A stretch of 64,000 bases of DNA, taken from the NCBI GenBank assembly GCA_026985055.1, contig JALSQZ010000165.1:1-64000 (forward strand), written 5' to 3'. This stretch comes from Sedimenticola sp. GTDB lineage: Bacteria; Pseudomonadota; Gammaproteobacteria; Chromatiales; Chromatiaceae. The notes beneath the pieces were generated by a model. That model saw only the letters and a program-made list of their open reading frames with translations. It made no database searches and was not told where the DNA came from. Positions 39,401-48,536 of this stretch are shown in pieces. The translations under genes and the position numbers were made by a program. Each line of letters starts with the position of its first letter. The first letter of the stretch is position 1.

Positions 39401-40222
39401 ACAACCTGCATTGAGAATGCTTGCCCCGAAGCCGGTACCTCCATTGAAATTCCCGTCGTAACTACCACCAGTATTGTTATTGAAGGTGGTAAACAACACG
39501 TCCACATCCGCTGCGCCATAGCTGTAGCCGTACAATCCGGGACCGGCTCCGTTGTTACCGGAAAAAGTCGAATTGCGCACGACCACCCTGCCGCCGTCCA
39601 CATCCATCCCTGCGCCGACCGCAGCCGCTGCATTGCTGTTGCCCTGCACCAGGCATCCGGTCATGGTGAGGTTGGATCCCGACCGGTTCCCGATGCCTCC
39701 CGCGGCGTTTCCTGTACCGGTATTGCCCTTGATCGTACAGTACTCCAGCGTCAGATTTCCCCTGTTGTTGATTGCGCCTCCAACATAGGAGGCATTGCTA
39801 GCTCCATTCTGAAACTGAATATGGCGCAGGGTCGCTGTCACTCCGGAATGGATTTCTATGATGCGCGTATTTCCACCCCCATCGATACGGGTGCCACTGC
39901 CATTGCCACCTTCACCGAGAAGCAGCACATCGGCTTCCACATCAAGATCAAAGTTGGAACGATTATCCGTACCGGAGGTGCGGGTAATGGTATAGATCCC
40001 GGCGGGAATACGGATCGTATCCGTGCTGCCGTAGGGTCCGGTCGCGCTGCAACCCCGCTGGTTCGACCCTTGCCGGACGGAGTCCAGCGCTTCCCGGATG
40101 GAACAGTTGCCTCCCGTGTTCCATTCATCCACAAGGGTATTCACGGTAATGGTCGCGGCACCGACGCTCCCTGAACCAAGCAGCCCGCCCGCCAGCAACA
40201 TACCCCATAGATGTTTGCGCAT
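36437..40222 (-). CDS. secreted CSLREA/beta-helix protein with gingipain-like (peptidase C25) domain
   Basis: Signal peptide; NCSIREALDSVRQG; parallel beta-helix-like repeats; C-terminal YMGHGSVLRLAEEGWLT (His) and VLSALTCVVNRYDLPGYDSLGEQL (Cys). Confidence 0.85.
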   Translation of the reverse strand: MRKHLWGMLLAGGLLGSGSVGAATITVNTLVDEWNTGGNCSIREALDSVRQGSNQRGCSATGPYGSTDTIRIPAGIYTITRTSGTDNRSNFDLDVEADVLLLGEGGNGSGTRIDGGGNTRIIEIHSGVTATLRHIQFQNGASNASYVGGAINNRGNLTLEYCTIKGNTGTGNAAGGIGNRSGSNLTMTGCLVQGNSNAAAAVGAGMDVDGGRVVVRNSTFSGNNGAGPGLYGYSYGAADVDVLFTTFNNNTGGSYDGNFNGGTGFGASILNAGCGRSIRDRGYNRAGGTACALNAASSQQGVSVSVAPLSFNGGSTMNHAIDNTDVLVYDRVPSGALGCGATPLDMDQRTAVRPDPAGGANCDIGAYEYDPNFTEAVVTHFSVLHTGLGRVFSWTTESEVGTLGYVLERLDVDSAGFIQVNDQVIPATMAGQGGEYLFLDINGVDGLYRLVELTMAGRKRVHAELLVEEGAASHEKLSQIAPDRFAQLESKGYFRKPHQQQQQLGKSVSMERIAFFRQASAATGTIKMGVRSSGLYYLDVPTLAANMGMSEAEVSTRLGNGGFLLTNRGNAVAWTNVVSRPGLYFYAQGLDSPFARDNVYWLEAASGARMNSRNNTAQEPAGRQIFAETRAFEEDAEPFTIIAADQDEDYWYWHYLIGGDASFGSVTLDLGLADVAANGTAQVVLKLKGAELNAYGQQYHVIIRLNGNLRAEEIWTGGGAHEISFSLDASELLDGTNTLEIESLNVAGSSASLLLVDAVEVSYPRYKRAQGDVLEFSADSAGTMTVLGYTRQNLLVLDITDNAHPQVVSNVLVEPDIGGLVSAIFDSSFENGETPATGVTSDPVASNLYQVSFDNPGGVAARRYLVSTLDAAAAPAWIKMAAAPTVDLMNLDADYVLVAPAGLESAAESLASLRQSQGYTTAVVSLEAIYDTFNHGLASPHAIRAMIEQNQSRLHFLVLLGEGSFDFRNLQGYGDSLVPPWMAPTPHGLFVADMMYGDVDDDGAPEVLVARIPVATAAELQDYISKLQAQEASTDDRVYWMADNSDFGGDFEDDMYALSGLLPSGISQGQASLQTTSLEDARSALFAELQTGVGLLDYMGHGSVLRLAEEGWLTDDDVSTLGNAGHYPVLSALTCVVNRYDLPGYDSLGEQLTLAPTSGMAAVFAPSGLSLHDGGKLLNKALLRAVYGAGKTVLGDAILHAMAEYAAAGQRPYMLSIYNLLGDPAIEMTVPVTDPSLLTDPLYEEPPVYQLPPPTGEPPVR

Positions 40223-40335
40223 TTTTCCACAGCCTCCGGCGACAAAAGCTTCGTGATGGATACCACCTGGATAACTTTACACAGTATATATACTTTCAGG
40301 CAAATCTGCCCCTCGTACCCGTCTGGCAAATGCGT

Positions 40336-41082
40336 TCAGAGTCTTGCAACCATCAACCCCAGATATTCCTTGATGGCGCGGGTAGTCTGATTCAGAGCGC
40401 CCGCGCTGGGAAACCAGTCCAGAAAACTGACCGGCGCCTGCACCACCTGATAATCCGTTGCGGCAGGAAATACCGCAAATCCTTTCTTCTCAAACTCAAA
40501 TTTTGCCCTTTGCATATGGCTGGCCGATGTGACCAGCAGAATCCTGCGAGCAGCATGTGCACGGAGAATGGCGGCAGAATAAAAAGCGTTCTGGCGTGTA
40601 TTGCGGCTCTGCTTCTCCAGCAGCATGGCATTATCGGGAACCCCCATGGCACGCAGTATGCGTTGCATGGATACCGCTTCCGGTTCGTAACCTTCAGCAT
40701 TTCCTCCCGTCAGCAGCAACAAGGGCGCCTTGCCTGCACGATAAAGCGCCACCGCATGAAACAAACGATCAGCACTGCCAGATACATCAGGAAGCTCTGC
40801 TCCCGGCACCACGCCCCGAGTCATTCCGCCAAGCACAACAATGATGTCCGCCTTTGGCGCCTCGACTACCGGCACCGGAGGCCATTGTTTTTCCAGAGTG
40901 GACATGATCCACTGGGAAAAGCGTGGCATCGAAGCAAGCCACAGAATCATCACTGCCGTGCCCACAAGCGCCGGGGCGAGAAAACCGCGCTTGCGCCACA
41001 CCAGAGAAGCCAGCAGCAGAAGGATGGACAGCCCCAGAGGATAAATCAGCAGGGGCAGAAACTTGCTCATCAAATAGCTCAT
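40336..41082 (-). CDS. YdcF/ElyC family (DUF218) membrane protein
   Basis: ADIIVVLGGMTRGV...LYRAGKAPLLLLTGGNAEG...SRNTRQNAFYSAAIL..ILLVTSASHMQRA. Confidence 0.88.
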   Translation of the reverse strand: MSYLMSKFLPLLIYPLGLSILLLLASLVWRKRGFLAPALVGTAVMILWLASMPRFSQWIMSTLEKQWPPVPVVEAPKADIIVVLGGMTRGVVPGAELPDVSGSADRLFHAVALYRAGKAPLLLLTGGNAEGYEPEAVSMQRILRAMGVPDNAMLLEKQSRNTRQNAFYSAAILRAHAARRILLVTSASHMQRAKFEFEKKGFAVFPAATDYQVVQAPVSFLDWFPSAGALNQTTRAIKEYLGLMVARL

Positions 41083-41104
41083 ACGCGGCAGCGATCCAGG
41101 ATCA

Positions 41105-42253
41105 TCATTTTCCGTCAGCCTGTTTTCCAATGAACAAATGCATGCCTTGCAGGAGGCGCTTGAAGTACAGCCAGGGCAACAGCAGACTATTGTTCTTCCC
41201 ATAGCGCCATTTCATGTACCCCGGGGGTGGAAAAACATTCTGAAAAAGATATTTTATTCTTTCGTCCCAGCTCATCCCCCTCAACTCACGCTGCACGGTT
41301 GTTCTTATGCCTGCGGCACGATCAGGCGCACTGTCATGTGATTGCGGATTCGTGGAAGCCGCCTGATCCCGCATCAGAGCCAGAGCGGGGGGGAAGCGGG
41401 TTGCAAACCAACGGGAAGTTGCTGCAAATGCTTCACCACAAAGATCTTCCAGATCAAGTTTCCGCGCGGTCTGGCAAAACCGTTCAATATCCTCTTCACA
41501 CAATCCTTCCCCAAGCAAATGAATATCATGCAACCAGATCAGGCGATCACCACTGTGAGCCAAGTGTCCTGCCCGATGCACACAGGCGAGCAGCAACGCA
41601 TCTGCGAGATTCAGCATGCGGGCATCATTTCCAAAACGTGGCAATGGTTTTGCGTGGGCCTGCAGATATTCATGGCTGAACAAATTTGAAAAGTGGCGAT
41701 GATTGTTTCGGATACGCCAGTGAAGGTCGTGGCTGTACTCCACTCCGGAATTCCCGCGTTTTACCCAGGTCATCTGACCACTGATATGCTCCACACTGGC
41801 TTCGTAAAGAGGCTGATATCCCAAAGAACGCATTGCCAGCTGAGCTTCCTCCCTGGCGGCTTCAGGTACGAGCAAATCGGTGTCACAACGAGGACGCAGA
41901 CCTGGCTGCGGATAAATGGCCTGAGAAAGCGCCGCGCCCTTGAACAGCAGTGGTTGTATTCCATTTTCCTCCATGGCTTTGAGCACAAGCAGCGTTTCTT
42001 CTTCCCAAAGGATTTCCACCGCCACTTCCCGCAGGGCATATTCCCGCAGGGAATGAAGCACTGTTGCCGGCCACCCAGGAAGACTTTGCTGTTGGTTCAA
42101 CTGATACCAGACCAATGCGCTCATTCCCTGGCTCTCCAGATCATGCAGAAACCCTTCCTGTGCAAATCCCTGCTGTGGCCAGCCAGGCATTTGCCGACGC
42201 CAGAGCCTGCGCACGATTTCCCCGGTGGCGGGATGGACAAGATCCAGCCTCAT
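41105..42253 (-). CDS. nucleotidyltransferase family protein (PF14907-type)
   Basis: LKAMEENGIQPLLFKGAALSQAIYPQPGLRPRCDTDLLVP; start ATG 42251-42253. Confidence 0.83.
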   Translation of the reverse strand: MRLDLVHPATGEIVRRLWRRQMPGWPQQGFAQEGFLHDLESQGMSALVWYQLNQQQSLPGWPATVLHSLREYALREVAVEILWEEETLLVLKAMEENGIQPLLFKGAALSQAIYPQPGLRPRCDTDLLVPEAAREEAQLAMRSLGYQPLYEASVEHISGQMTWVKRGNSGVEYSHDLHWRIRNNHRHFSNLFSHEYLQAHAKPLPRFGNDARMLNLADALLLACVHRAGHLAHSGDRLIWLHDIHLLGEGLCEEDIERFCQTARKLDLEDLCGEAFAATSRWFATRFPPALALMRDQAASTNPQSHDSAPDRAAGIRTTVQRELRGMSWDERIKYLFQNVFPPPGYMKWRYGKNNSLLLPWLYFKRLLQGMHLFIGKQADGK

Positions 42254-43377
42254 GGCAGCAGCCCCAACTCCTGGTAAACCTGTCCTGTCAGGGAAAAGAC
42301 AATTTTCTGATCGAACTCGCGCAACACTTTTTCCCGTCCCGCGCGGCCAAACTCCCGGCATTTGTCCGGGTGATCGAGAAAATACTCTATGGCCGAGGCA
42401 AGGGCTTTCCCGTCGCCGGCAGGCACCAGCAGTCCGTTCAGGCCATCTTCCACCACTTCCCGGCAACCCGGCACATCCGTGGTAACAATGGGCAACTCCA
42501 TGGCCGCAGCCTCGATGAGTCCCCGCGGCAGGCCTTCCCGGTAACTTGGCAAGACCATGAGATCCACCTCCCGCATCAGATACTGCACGTCATCCACATG
42601 CCCCAGCACCTTCATCACTCCGCTAAGCTGCCATACGCGGATATCGTCCTCATCGACGGAACCGGGATTTCCCGGGTCCGTGGCGCCAGCCAGCAAGAAC
42701 TCGATTCTGTCCGCATGAATCGCCAGCTTCTCCGCAGCGCTGGCATACTCACGAATGCCCTTTTCCCACAGCAGACGCGCCGCCAGCAACACGCGAAAAC
42801 GCTTGTCCCGCTTGTGTCGCGTCGGCACGAACACTTCCGTATCCACGCCGGAACCCCTGACAAGATGGACATGATTGGGGTTGATGAGTTTCAGGTCTAG
42901 AAACATCTGCCGGTCATCCGGATTCTGCACCACCAGCCGACTGTGGCTTCCACGCAGGGCAAGTCTGAGCAGACGCTCGACCAGAGGTCGCAGCAATCTG
43001 GCTCTGATTGTGTTGCTGACAAATACATGTCCCAACCCCGTGACAGCATTTATGCGATTTCGCACGCCCGCCGCCTGGGCTGCAAGACCTCCATAAATGA
43101 CGCTTTTGATGGTAAAGCTGTGGATTGCATCGGGCTGTTCCTGCTGCAGGACCCTGCGAATGAATGCAAGCAACTTCAGTTCCACAAGAGGATTCAGGCT
43201 GCGCCGTTCCATGGGCAAGGGAATCCAGCGAAACCCCTCTTCCTCAAGTCGCGCCCCATAGTTCCCTGGTGGAGACATCATGAGCACTTCCATGCCCCGT
43301 GCCTGAAGATGGCGGGCGAGATCCAGGCGAAAATTGTAGAGATACCAGTCCGTGTTGGCAAAGAAGATAACTTTCAT
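42250..43377 (-). CDS. glycosyltransferase family 4
   Basis: KVIFFANTDWYLYNFRLDLARHLQARG; VLPSYREGLPRGLIEAAAMELPIVTTDVPGCREVV; start 43375-43377. Confidence 0.93.
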   Translation of the reverse strand: MKVIFFANTDWYLYNFRLDLARHLQARGMEVLMMSPPGNYGARLEEEGFRWIPLPMERRSLNPLVELKLLAFIRRVLQQEQPDAIHSFTIKSVIYGGLAAQAAGVRNRINAVTGLGHVFVSNTIRARLLRPLVERLLRLALRGSHSRLVVQNPDDRQMFLDLKLINPNHVHLVRGSGVDTEVFVPTRHKRDKRFRVLLAARLLWEKGIREYASAAEKLAIHADRIEFLLAGATDPGNPGSVDEDDIRVWQLSGVMKVLGHVDDVQYLMREVDLMVLPSYREGLPRGLIEAAAMELPIVTTDVPGCREVVEDGLNGLLVPAGDGKALASAIEYFLDHPDKCREFGRAGREKVLREFDQKIVFSLTGQVYQELGLLP

Positions 43378-43505
43378 GCCCTGATTGTGGCGCATGGGAA
43401 CAAATATCGCCAGCGGGGCAGAAACTGTATCTCCGCAGGCATTTCGCACTGTTCAAACCAATGACATCCTGTCTTCCACAGATCATTGCGCGAGCGCTTT
43501 GGCCA

Positions 43506-44555
43506 CTACTCAAAAAGCAGGTTTCGGTAGGGAAGCCACGCATAGGTATGTCCGGCATAATTCAGCCATACAAACAGCACCAGTGCATACCCCGAAAGCA
43601 CCATGAATGTCACCGCCCTCGGTGTGAACCGGCGGTTTGCCAGATAGGGCAATCGGGAAAAAACCGCGACCTGTATGGGCGTAAAATACAAGGCCATGCG
43701 ATCAACCGCAGTCGATGCAAAACCCACCAGAAATACACAGGCAATGGAAGCAAAGGCGATAACCAGCCAGAATGCGGGATTGGGAAAGCTGATCCGCCAT
43801 CGCTTCCAGTACAGCAACAGCATCAGACTGGGGATGGTATTCATGAACACTCTTATTCTGGCGCCTTCTGACATCATCTGCTGTTCCACATAGGTGTTCC
43901 ATAGTCTTTCCTGATCCACGGAGACAAAGGTATCCCAAAGCCCGTATCCCGCCAGCACCACAGCAATGAGACGTAACAACCACCCCTTTTTGTAGAGAAA
44001 CAATCCCAGTGGGATCATCAGCACTGCGGTTTTGTGAAACAGAACCGCCACGGAAACGAAAAACAGATACCTTTTGAAATGTCCCTGCTCCAGATACGCC
44101 AGCGCCCAGAAAATCAGACCCAGCGCCACGCTCTGCCGGGTGTAGCCCATGGCCACTACTATGATCAGGTAGGGTACCGCTACCGCGAATGCGAGCCATG
44201 GCTTGTATTGCTGAAGACAAAAAACAATCAATCCGCTAACGAATACAAGCGCACATGCCAGGTTGATGCCATATATCCCCCAATCCCAGTCCATCATAAG
44301 CCAGCTGAGGGCCATGTATCCGGGGTCGCCTTTTTGCAGAACGTCGTACAGGCTTAGCCCGTATATCTCATGGTACCTGCGAAGATAGTTTGGCCAGTCA
44401 CCCCCCACCTGCTCGCGAAAACCAATGAGGAGCACGAACAGAATGCCGGTGACAATCCAGGAGATTTTCAGGCGATGACCATGACGAAGGAGCTTTCCCG
44501 GAACCAGGATCGCCTGCATGGCGGGAAACAGATACATGAGCCAATACGGCCACAT
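43506..44555 (-). CDS. EpsG family/Wzy-like polysaccharide polymerase
   Basis: Polytopic; FREQVGGDWPNYLRRY...GDPGYMALSWLM; EPS context. Confidence 0.8.
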   Translation of the reverse strand: MWPYWLMYLFPAMQAILVPGKLLRHGHRLKISWIVTGILFVLLIGFREQVGGDWPNYLRRYHEIYGLSLYDVLQKGDPGYMALSWLMMDWDWGIYGINLACALVFVSGLIVFCLQQYKPWLAFAVAVPYLIIVVAMGYTRQSVALGLIFWALAYLEQGHFKRYLFFVSVAVLFHKTAVLMIPLGLFLYKKGWLLRLIAVVLAGYGLWDTFVSVDQERLWNTYVEQQMMSEGARIRVFMNTIPSLMLLLYWKRWRISFPNPAFWLVIAFASIACVFLVGFASTAVDRMALYFTPIQVAVFSRLPYLANRRFTPRAVTFMVLSGYALVLFVWLNYAGHTYAWLPYRNLLFE

Positions 44556-44604
44556 GCTCAGTTACCTTTTCCTTGCCGGGGACGGAGATACAACAAGCTG
44601 AACA

Positions 44605-45645
44605 TCATTCCGCTGAACCTTTCCATCCGGAAAACCCTGGCAGGGAACACACTGCCGCCAACAGGGAATCCCGGTACAAGGGAACTTTCCTCCAGGCGGA
44701 AATGGCCTCCCGTCTCATTCTCTGGTATTTCCCGTTGTTTTCCAGCAGTTCGATCAGCTGGGGCACGGTGACTGAATCCTGCTCCACCAGTAACGCATTC
44801 AGGCCCTGCTGGCAGTAATTGGCAATTTCTCCCACCGGCGTGACCACCGGAACCAGTCCCAACTGCATGGCTTCCACTACCGACAAGGCCATGCCTTCAT
44901 AGCGGCTGGTGCCGAGATAGAAGCAGGCGTCCTTTACTTTGCGGAAAACCTCTGCCCGGGACAATCCCCCGGCAAACTCCACCGCATCCCCCACTTCCAG
45001 GCTGCGTGCCTGCCTCATCAGATTGGCCTTTTCACCGCCATCCGGACCGATGACAATAAACCTGGCTTGCGGATATTTTTCATGGACTGCGGAAAAAATC
45101 CTGAGCGCCCTGCTCACATCCTTTTGCGCAGACAACCGTCCCCAGAAAGCAAACACTGGTTTAACCTCAAGGGATGGCAAGGGCTCAAGACGATCGATCA
45201 GAAAGGAGATGATTCTGGTCTTCCTGACAGGCAGGTTATTCACGCGCAAGCTCAGGGATGCCGCCGAATCCGCCCAGACCTGCTCACTGTATTGAACAGC
45301 CTGGCGGGTAAAAAAACGATCTATCAGATGGGCATCCCTGCTGTTATGCAGCATCAGAATCAGCCTGATTTCCGGATTCAGCATGCGCACTATCGAACCA
45401 ACCACACAGGATCGCCACAGGGACAATATGAGTACATCCGGCGACTCTTTTGCTATATGTCTGGCTGTACGGTACAGATACCATGGATTGAAAGTAATGG
45501 ATCTTTGTCGCCATCCTTTCCTTTGCGGATAGATACTTCTCACTTCAAATCCTACCTGTTCGTGCACAGCCGGATTGATCGAAGCCGCTGCTGTTTCCAC
45601 GCCGCCAATTCCTGAATAGGGAATCAGATGAATTACTTTTGACAT
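44605..45645 (-). CDS. glycosyltransferase family 4
   Basis: VFAFWGRLSAQKDVSRALRIFS, YLGTSRYEGMALSVVEAMQLGLVPVVTPVGEI. Confidence 0.9.
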   Translation of the reverse strand: MSKVIHLIPYSGIGGVETAAASINPAVHEQVGFEVRSIYPQRKGWRQRSITFNPWYLYRTARHIAKESPDVLILSLWRSCVVGSIVRMLNPEIRLILMLHNSRDAHLIDRFFTRQAVQYSEQVWADSAASLSLRVNNLPVRKTRIISFLIDRLEPLPSLEVKPVFAFWGRLSAQKDVSRALRIFSAVHEKYPQARFIVIGPDGGEKANLMRQARSLEVGDAVEFAGGLSRAEVFRKVKDACFYLGTSRYEGMALSVVEAMQLGLVPVVTPVGEIANYCQQGLNALLVEQDSVTVPQLIELLENNGKYQRMRREAISAWRKVPLYRDSLLAAVCSLPGFSGWKGSAE

Positions 45646-46742
45646 GCATCCAATACCCTGGAATATTTCTGATACATGAGCAGATGGGAATACTTCTCCA
45701 CGGCGCGCCGTGTCGCCCGGTGGGCGAGCCGCTTTCTCAATGCCGGATCAGCTGCAAGCGTTTCCAGTGCCTGAGCAAAATGCCCAGGCTCATCATTGGC
45801 TACCAGCAAGCCAACCGGCTCGGCGCCACCAATGAGACGGGAGACGCCTGGCACGTCAGAAGCCACTATCGGCAATCCTGCAGCCATGGCCTGAAGCAAA
45901 GACGTGCTCAGGGTTTCCCCTTCGGTGGCGTGCACATAGACATCCAGGTCATGAAACCAGGCACGAAGTTCATCCTCATCCAGAGTACCGGAGAACCCAA
46001 CCAGATCTGTCATTCCCAACTCATCCACCCGACGTCTCACCGACTCCAGCCTTTCACCATCTCCTGCCAATACAAGGCGCCAGTCACCAGCACGACCGGA
46101 CTCTCGCAGTTTTTTCAGCACATCCACCAGCAGCGACTGGTGCTTGGTCGAGGAAAAGCGTGCCGCCATGCCCATGACAATTTCATTACGCGCAGGCTCA
46201 TCTGATTCCTTTCGAGGAGTAAAAAACCGCACATCTATCCCATTGGCGATCACCGTAACTTTTTTTCTGTTGAACCATCTTCCCAGTTCCTGTTCAAGAT
46301 CGGTCAGGTATTCCTCAGTAAGCACTATCACCTGATCGCTCATCAACATCAGCAACCGGCTGATCATCCATTCCGCTCCTGTCTTGAGAGCGTTCTGCTG
46401 ATGTTCCACCGCCACCAGGGGAATGCCTTTGCTACGGCAGTACAACCAGCAGGGAAAAATGAGCTTCACACTGTGCAGCAGAATTGCATCCGGCTGGTGC
46501 TTTCTCAGGCGTCTCCAGACTGAAATCCAGGAAGCCCAGGGGCGCCCGGCGCGGGTGCGGACACTGGAATATTCCATGTCATCCCGGGCACAAATCCGCT
46601 CATACCAGGGAAGCACCGGTTCGACACCCACAAACAGCATGCTGTCCGTCCAGTGACCTGCCTCGGCAGAGGCCTTGTGCAAAGCAAACGCCACAGCGCC
46701 ATGCCCACCCAGCCCGGAATACAGCACCTGCAACACTTTCAT
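45633..46742 (-). CDS. glycosyltransferase family 4
   Basis: MKVLQVLYSGLGGHGAVAFAL; VYVHATEGETLSTSLLQAMAAGLPIVASDVPGV; start 46740-46742. Confidence 0.92.
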   Translation of the reverse strand: MKVLQVLYSGLGGHGAVAFALHKASAEAGHWTDSMLFVGVEPVLPWYERICARDDMEYSSVRTRAGRPWASWISVWRRLRKHQPDAILLHSVKLIFPCWLYCRSKGIPLVAVEHQQNALKTGAEWMISRLLMLMSDQVIVLTEEYLTDLEQELGRWFNRKKVTVIANGIDVRFFTPRKESDEPARNEIVMGMAARFSSTKHQSLLVDVLKKLRESGRAGDWRLVLAGDGERLESVRRRVDELGMTDLVGFSGTLDEDELRAWFHDLDVYVHATEGETLSTSLLQAMAAGLPIVASDVPGVSRLIGGAEPVGLLVANDEPGHFAQALETLAADPALRKRLAHRATRRAVEKYSHLLMYQKYSRVLDACQK

Positions 46743-47740
46743 TGCTGTTTCCGCAACAACAAGTCCTTGAGCAGGCCGCCTCTGCCGCCGGAGCAGGCGT
46801 AGTTTCCTTTGCGCCACAAATGCCAGACGAGTACCGGACGCCGAAACCACGATTGTTGCCGCACATGCTTTCTGGCTGACAACAGATTCAGGCGAAAATC
46901 CAGATCCGCCAAAACAACATCCATTCTTTCATCTCCCACCAGCCTGCGGCACGCTTCCCGACATTGCGTCAATCGATCCCGTACGGCTTTGACGAAAATC
47001 AGTTCCCGATACAATGACGCTCCGCAAAAGACCCGGCGCGGCAGCCGGGAAATGGCTCTTCCGATTCGTTTACGCAAGCCAAGAGCCGAAGCACTGTTGA
47101 CGAAATAATCCGACGTGTTGTTTCCATGCCTGCGATAGTACTGAAGCACTTCATCACTTCGCCTGGTCAGCCCCAGCACATCGGCCAGCCCCGCCAGCCA
47201 GTTGTCATGTGCCGAAATCTCCGGCGGCACCGGCAAGGCCAGTTCCAGAAAATCTCTTTTTACAGCCATGCAACAACCCATGACCAGTTCCGTGTCATTC
47301 AGGCCTGCGGCCCGGATCTGCTGCAATTTTGTCAGTTGAGCGGGTTTCAGGGAATCATCTGTGAGCATGGCATCATTGAAAAAACACTGGATACCCTCAT
47401 GGGTTGCAGCCCAACCGGCCACAGTTTCTATCTTGTCTTCGAACCATACATCATCCTGATCACAGAGAAATACCAACTCTCCGGAGCACAATGACAGAGC
47501 TTGGGCAAAGTTTTTTGCATAACCAAGATTCTCTTCATTACGCACAATCCTCACCGGAAACGCTGCGCTTTGAGCAAAAGACTCCACGATTTCCAACGTA
47601 CGATCCGATGATCCATCATCAGACACCACGAGCTCGTCAGGCGGCATGGTCTGATCCGCCAGGCTGCGCAGCTGACTGCGCAGAAAGCGTTCTCCCTGAA
47701 AGGTCGCCAGGGCAACCGATATTCTGATTTCAGTCTTCAC
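46739..47740 (-). CDS. glycosyltransferase family 2
   Basis: ISVALATFQGERFLRSQLRSLADQTMPPDELVVSDDGSSDRT; FLCDQDDVW. Confidence 0.94.
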   Translation of the reverse strand: MKTEIRISVALATFQGERFLRSQLRSLADQTMPPDELVVSDDGSSDRTLEIVESFAQSAAFPVRIVRNEENLGYAKNFAQALSLCSGELVFLCDQDDVWFEDKIETVAGWAATHEGIQCFFNDAMLTDDSLKPAQLTKLQQIRAAGLNDTELVMGCCMAVKRDFLELALPVPPEISAHDNWLAGLADVLGLTRRSDEVLQYYRRHGNNTSDYFVNSASALGLRKRIGRAISRLPRRVFCGASLYRELIFVKAVRDRLTQCREACRRLVGDERMDVVLADLDFRLNLLSARKHVRQQSWFRRPVLVWHLWRKGNYACSGGRGGLLKDLLLRKQQ

Positions 47741-48536
47741 CGGTATTTTTTATCCCGCGGAAACGACGCCGGATTCGCCAGCTCAGGTGCCAGGCATCAA
47801 GCAGCAATCGATGAAAAAAACTGTCATAAGCTCTTCCCTGAATCCACGCATAATGGCGGGGTATGTCCTTTCCGCCAAGGTGGGCATACAGCCCAAACCA
47901 GGGGTTGGCATCCCTGAAGCTGTAACCTTGATAGAGCACCTGCGCGCCCGTTTTCCATAGCACATACGGCAGGCTGATCTGATCTCGGGTAGCAAACCGG
48001 GAATAAAGCTCCCACCATAAAGACATGGCTTCATCCAGTTTCGGATCGAGATGGTTTTTCAACAGCACCCCGGCCTCAACGAGTTCCCCCTGGTCACTGA
48101 AACCGTCTTTTGCATAGTATTCCAGTTCACGGTGAAGATTGTTTTCCCGCACGATCTTGCCTTGTGTCACACAGGCCAGACTTTCCTCACGAATGTTTTT
48201 ACGATGTGGATGCTGAAAAAGTCCCAACACCGCCCCGGATGAACAAAAGGCGCGGAGCAATTTCGAGGTTTTCCCCAGCAAGCGGATGTTGCCGTCCACG
48301 TACAGGGAACAATCATAACCGGGAAATTCCCGGTGCCCCAGCATCTTGTAATAACGGTTGGCCAACTGTGGGTTGGCAAATTCAGTCGTGGAAACCGTTT
48401 TGCTGCGCCAGCCTCTCACCTGTAGCTGCGGATCATCAGTAATGATGATGTAGTCGATCTCCGCCTCGACAACTGCCGGAGGAAAAATCAGGTCATATCC
48501 TCCAAATACGCAGGTATATACCAGATACTTCATCAC
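47730..48536 (-). CDS. DUF616/TOD1-like glycosyltransferase domain protein
   Basis: YLVYTCVFGGYDLIFPP...YIIITDDPQL...YKMLGHREFPGYDCSLYVDGNIRLLG. Confidence 0.8.
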   Translation of the reverse strand: MMKYLVYTCVFGGYDLIFPPAVVEAEIDYIIITDDPQLQVRGWRSKTVSTTEFANPQLANRYYKMLGHREFPGYDCSLYVDGNIRLLGKTSKLLRAFCSSGAVLGLFQHPHRKNIREESLACVTQGKIVRENNLHRELEYYAKDGFSDQGELVEAGVLLKNHLDPKLDEAMSLWWELYSRFATRDQISLPYVLWKTGAQVLYQGYSFRDANPWFGLYAHLGGKDIPRHYAWIQGRAYDSFFHRLLLDAWHLSWRIRRRFRGIKNTGED

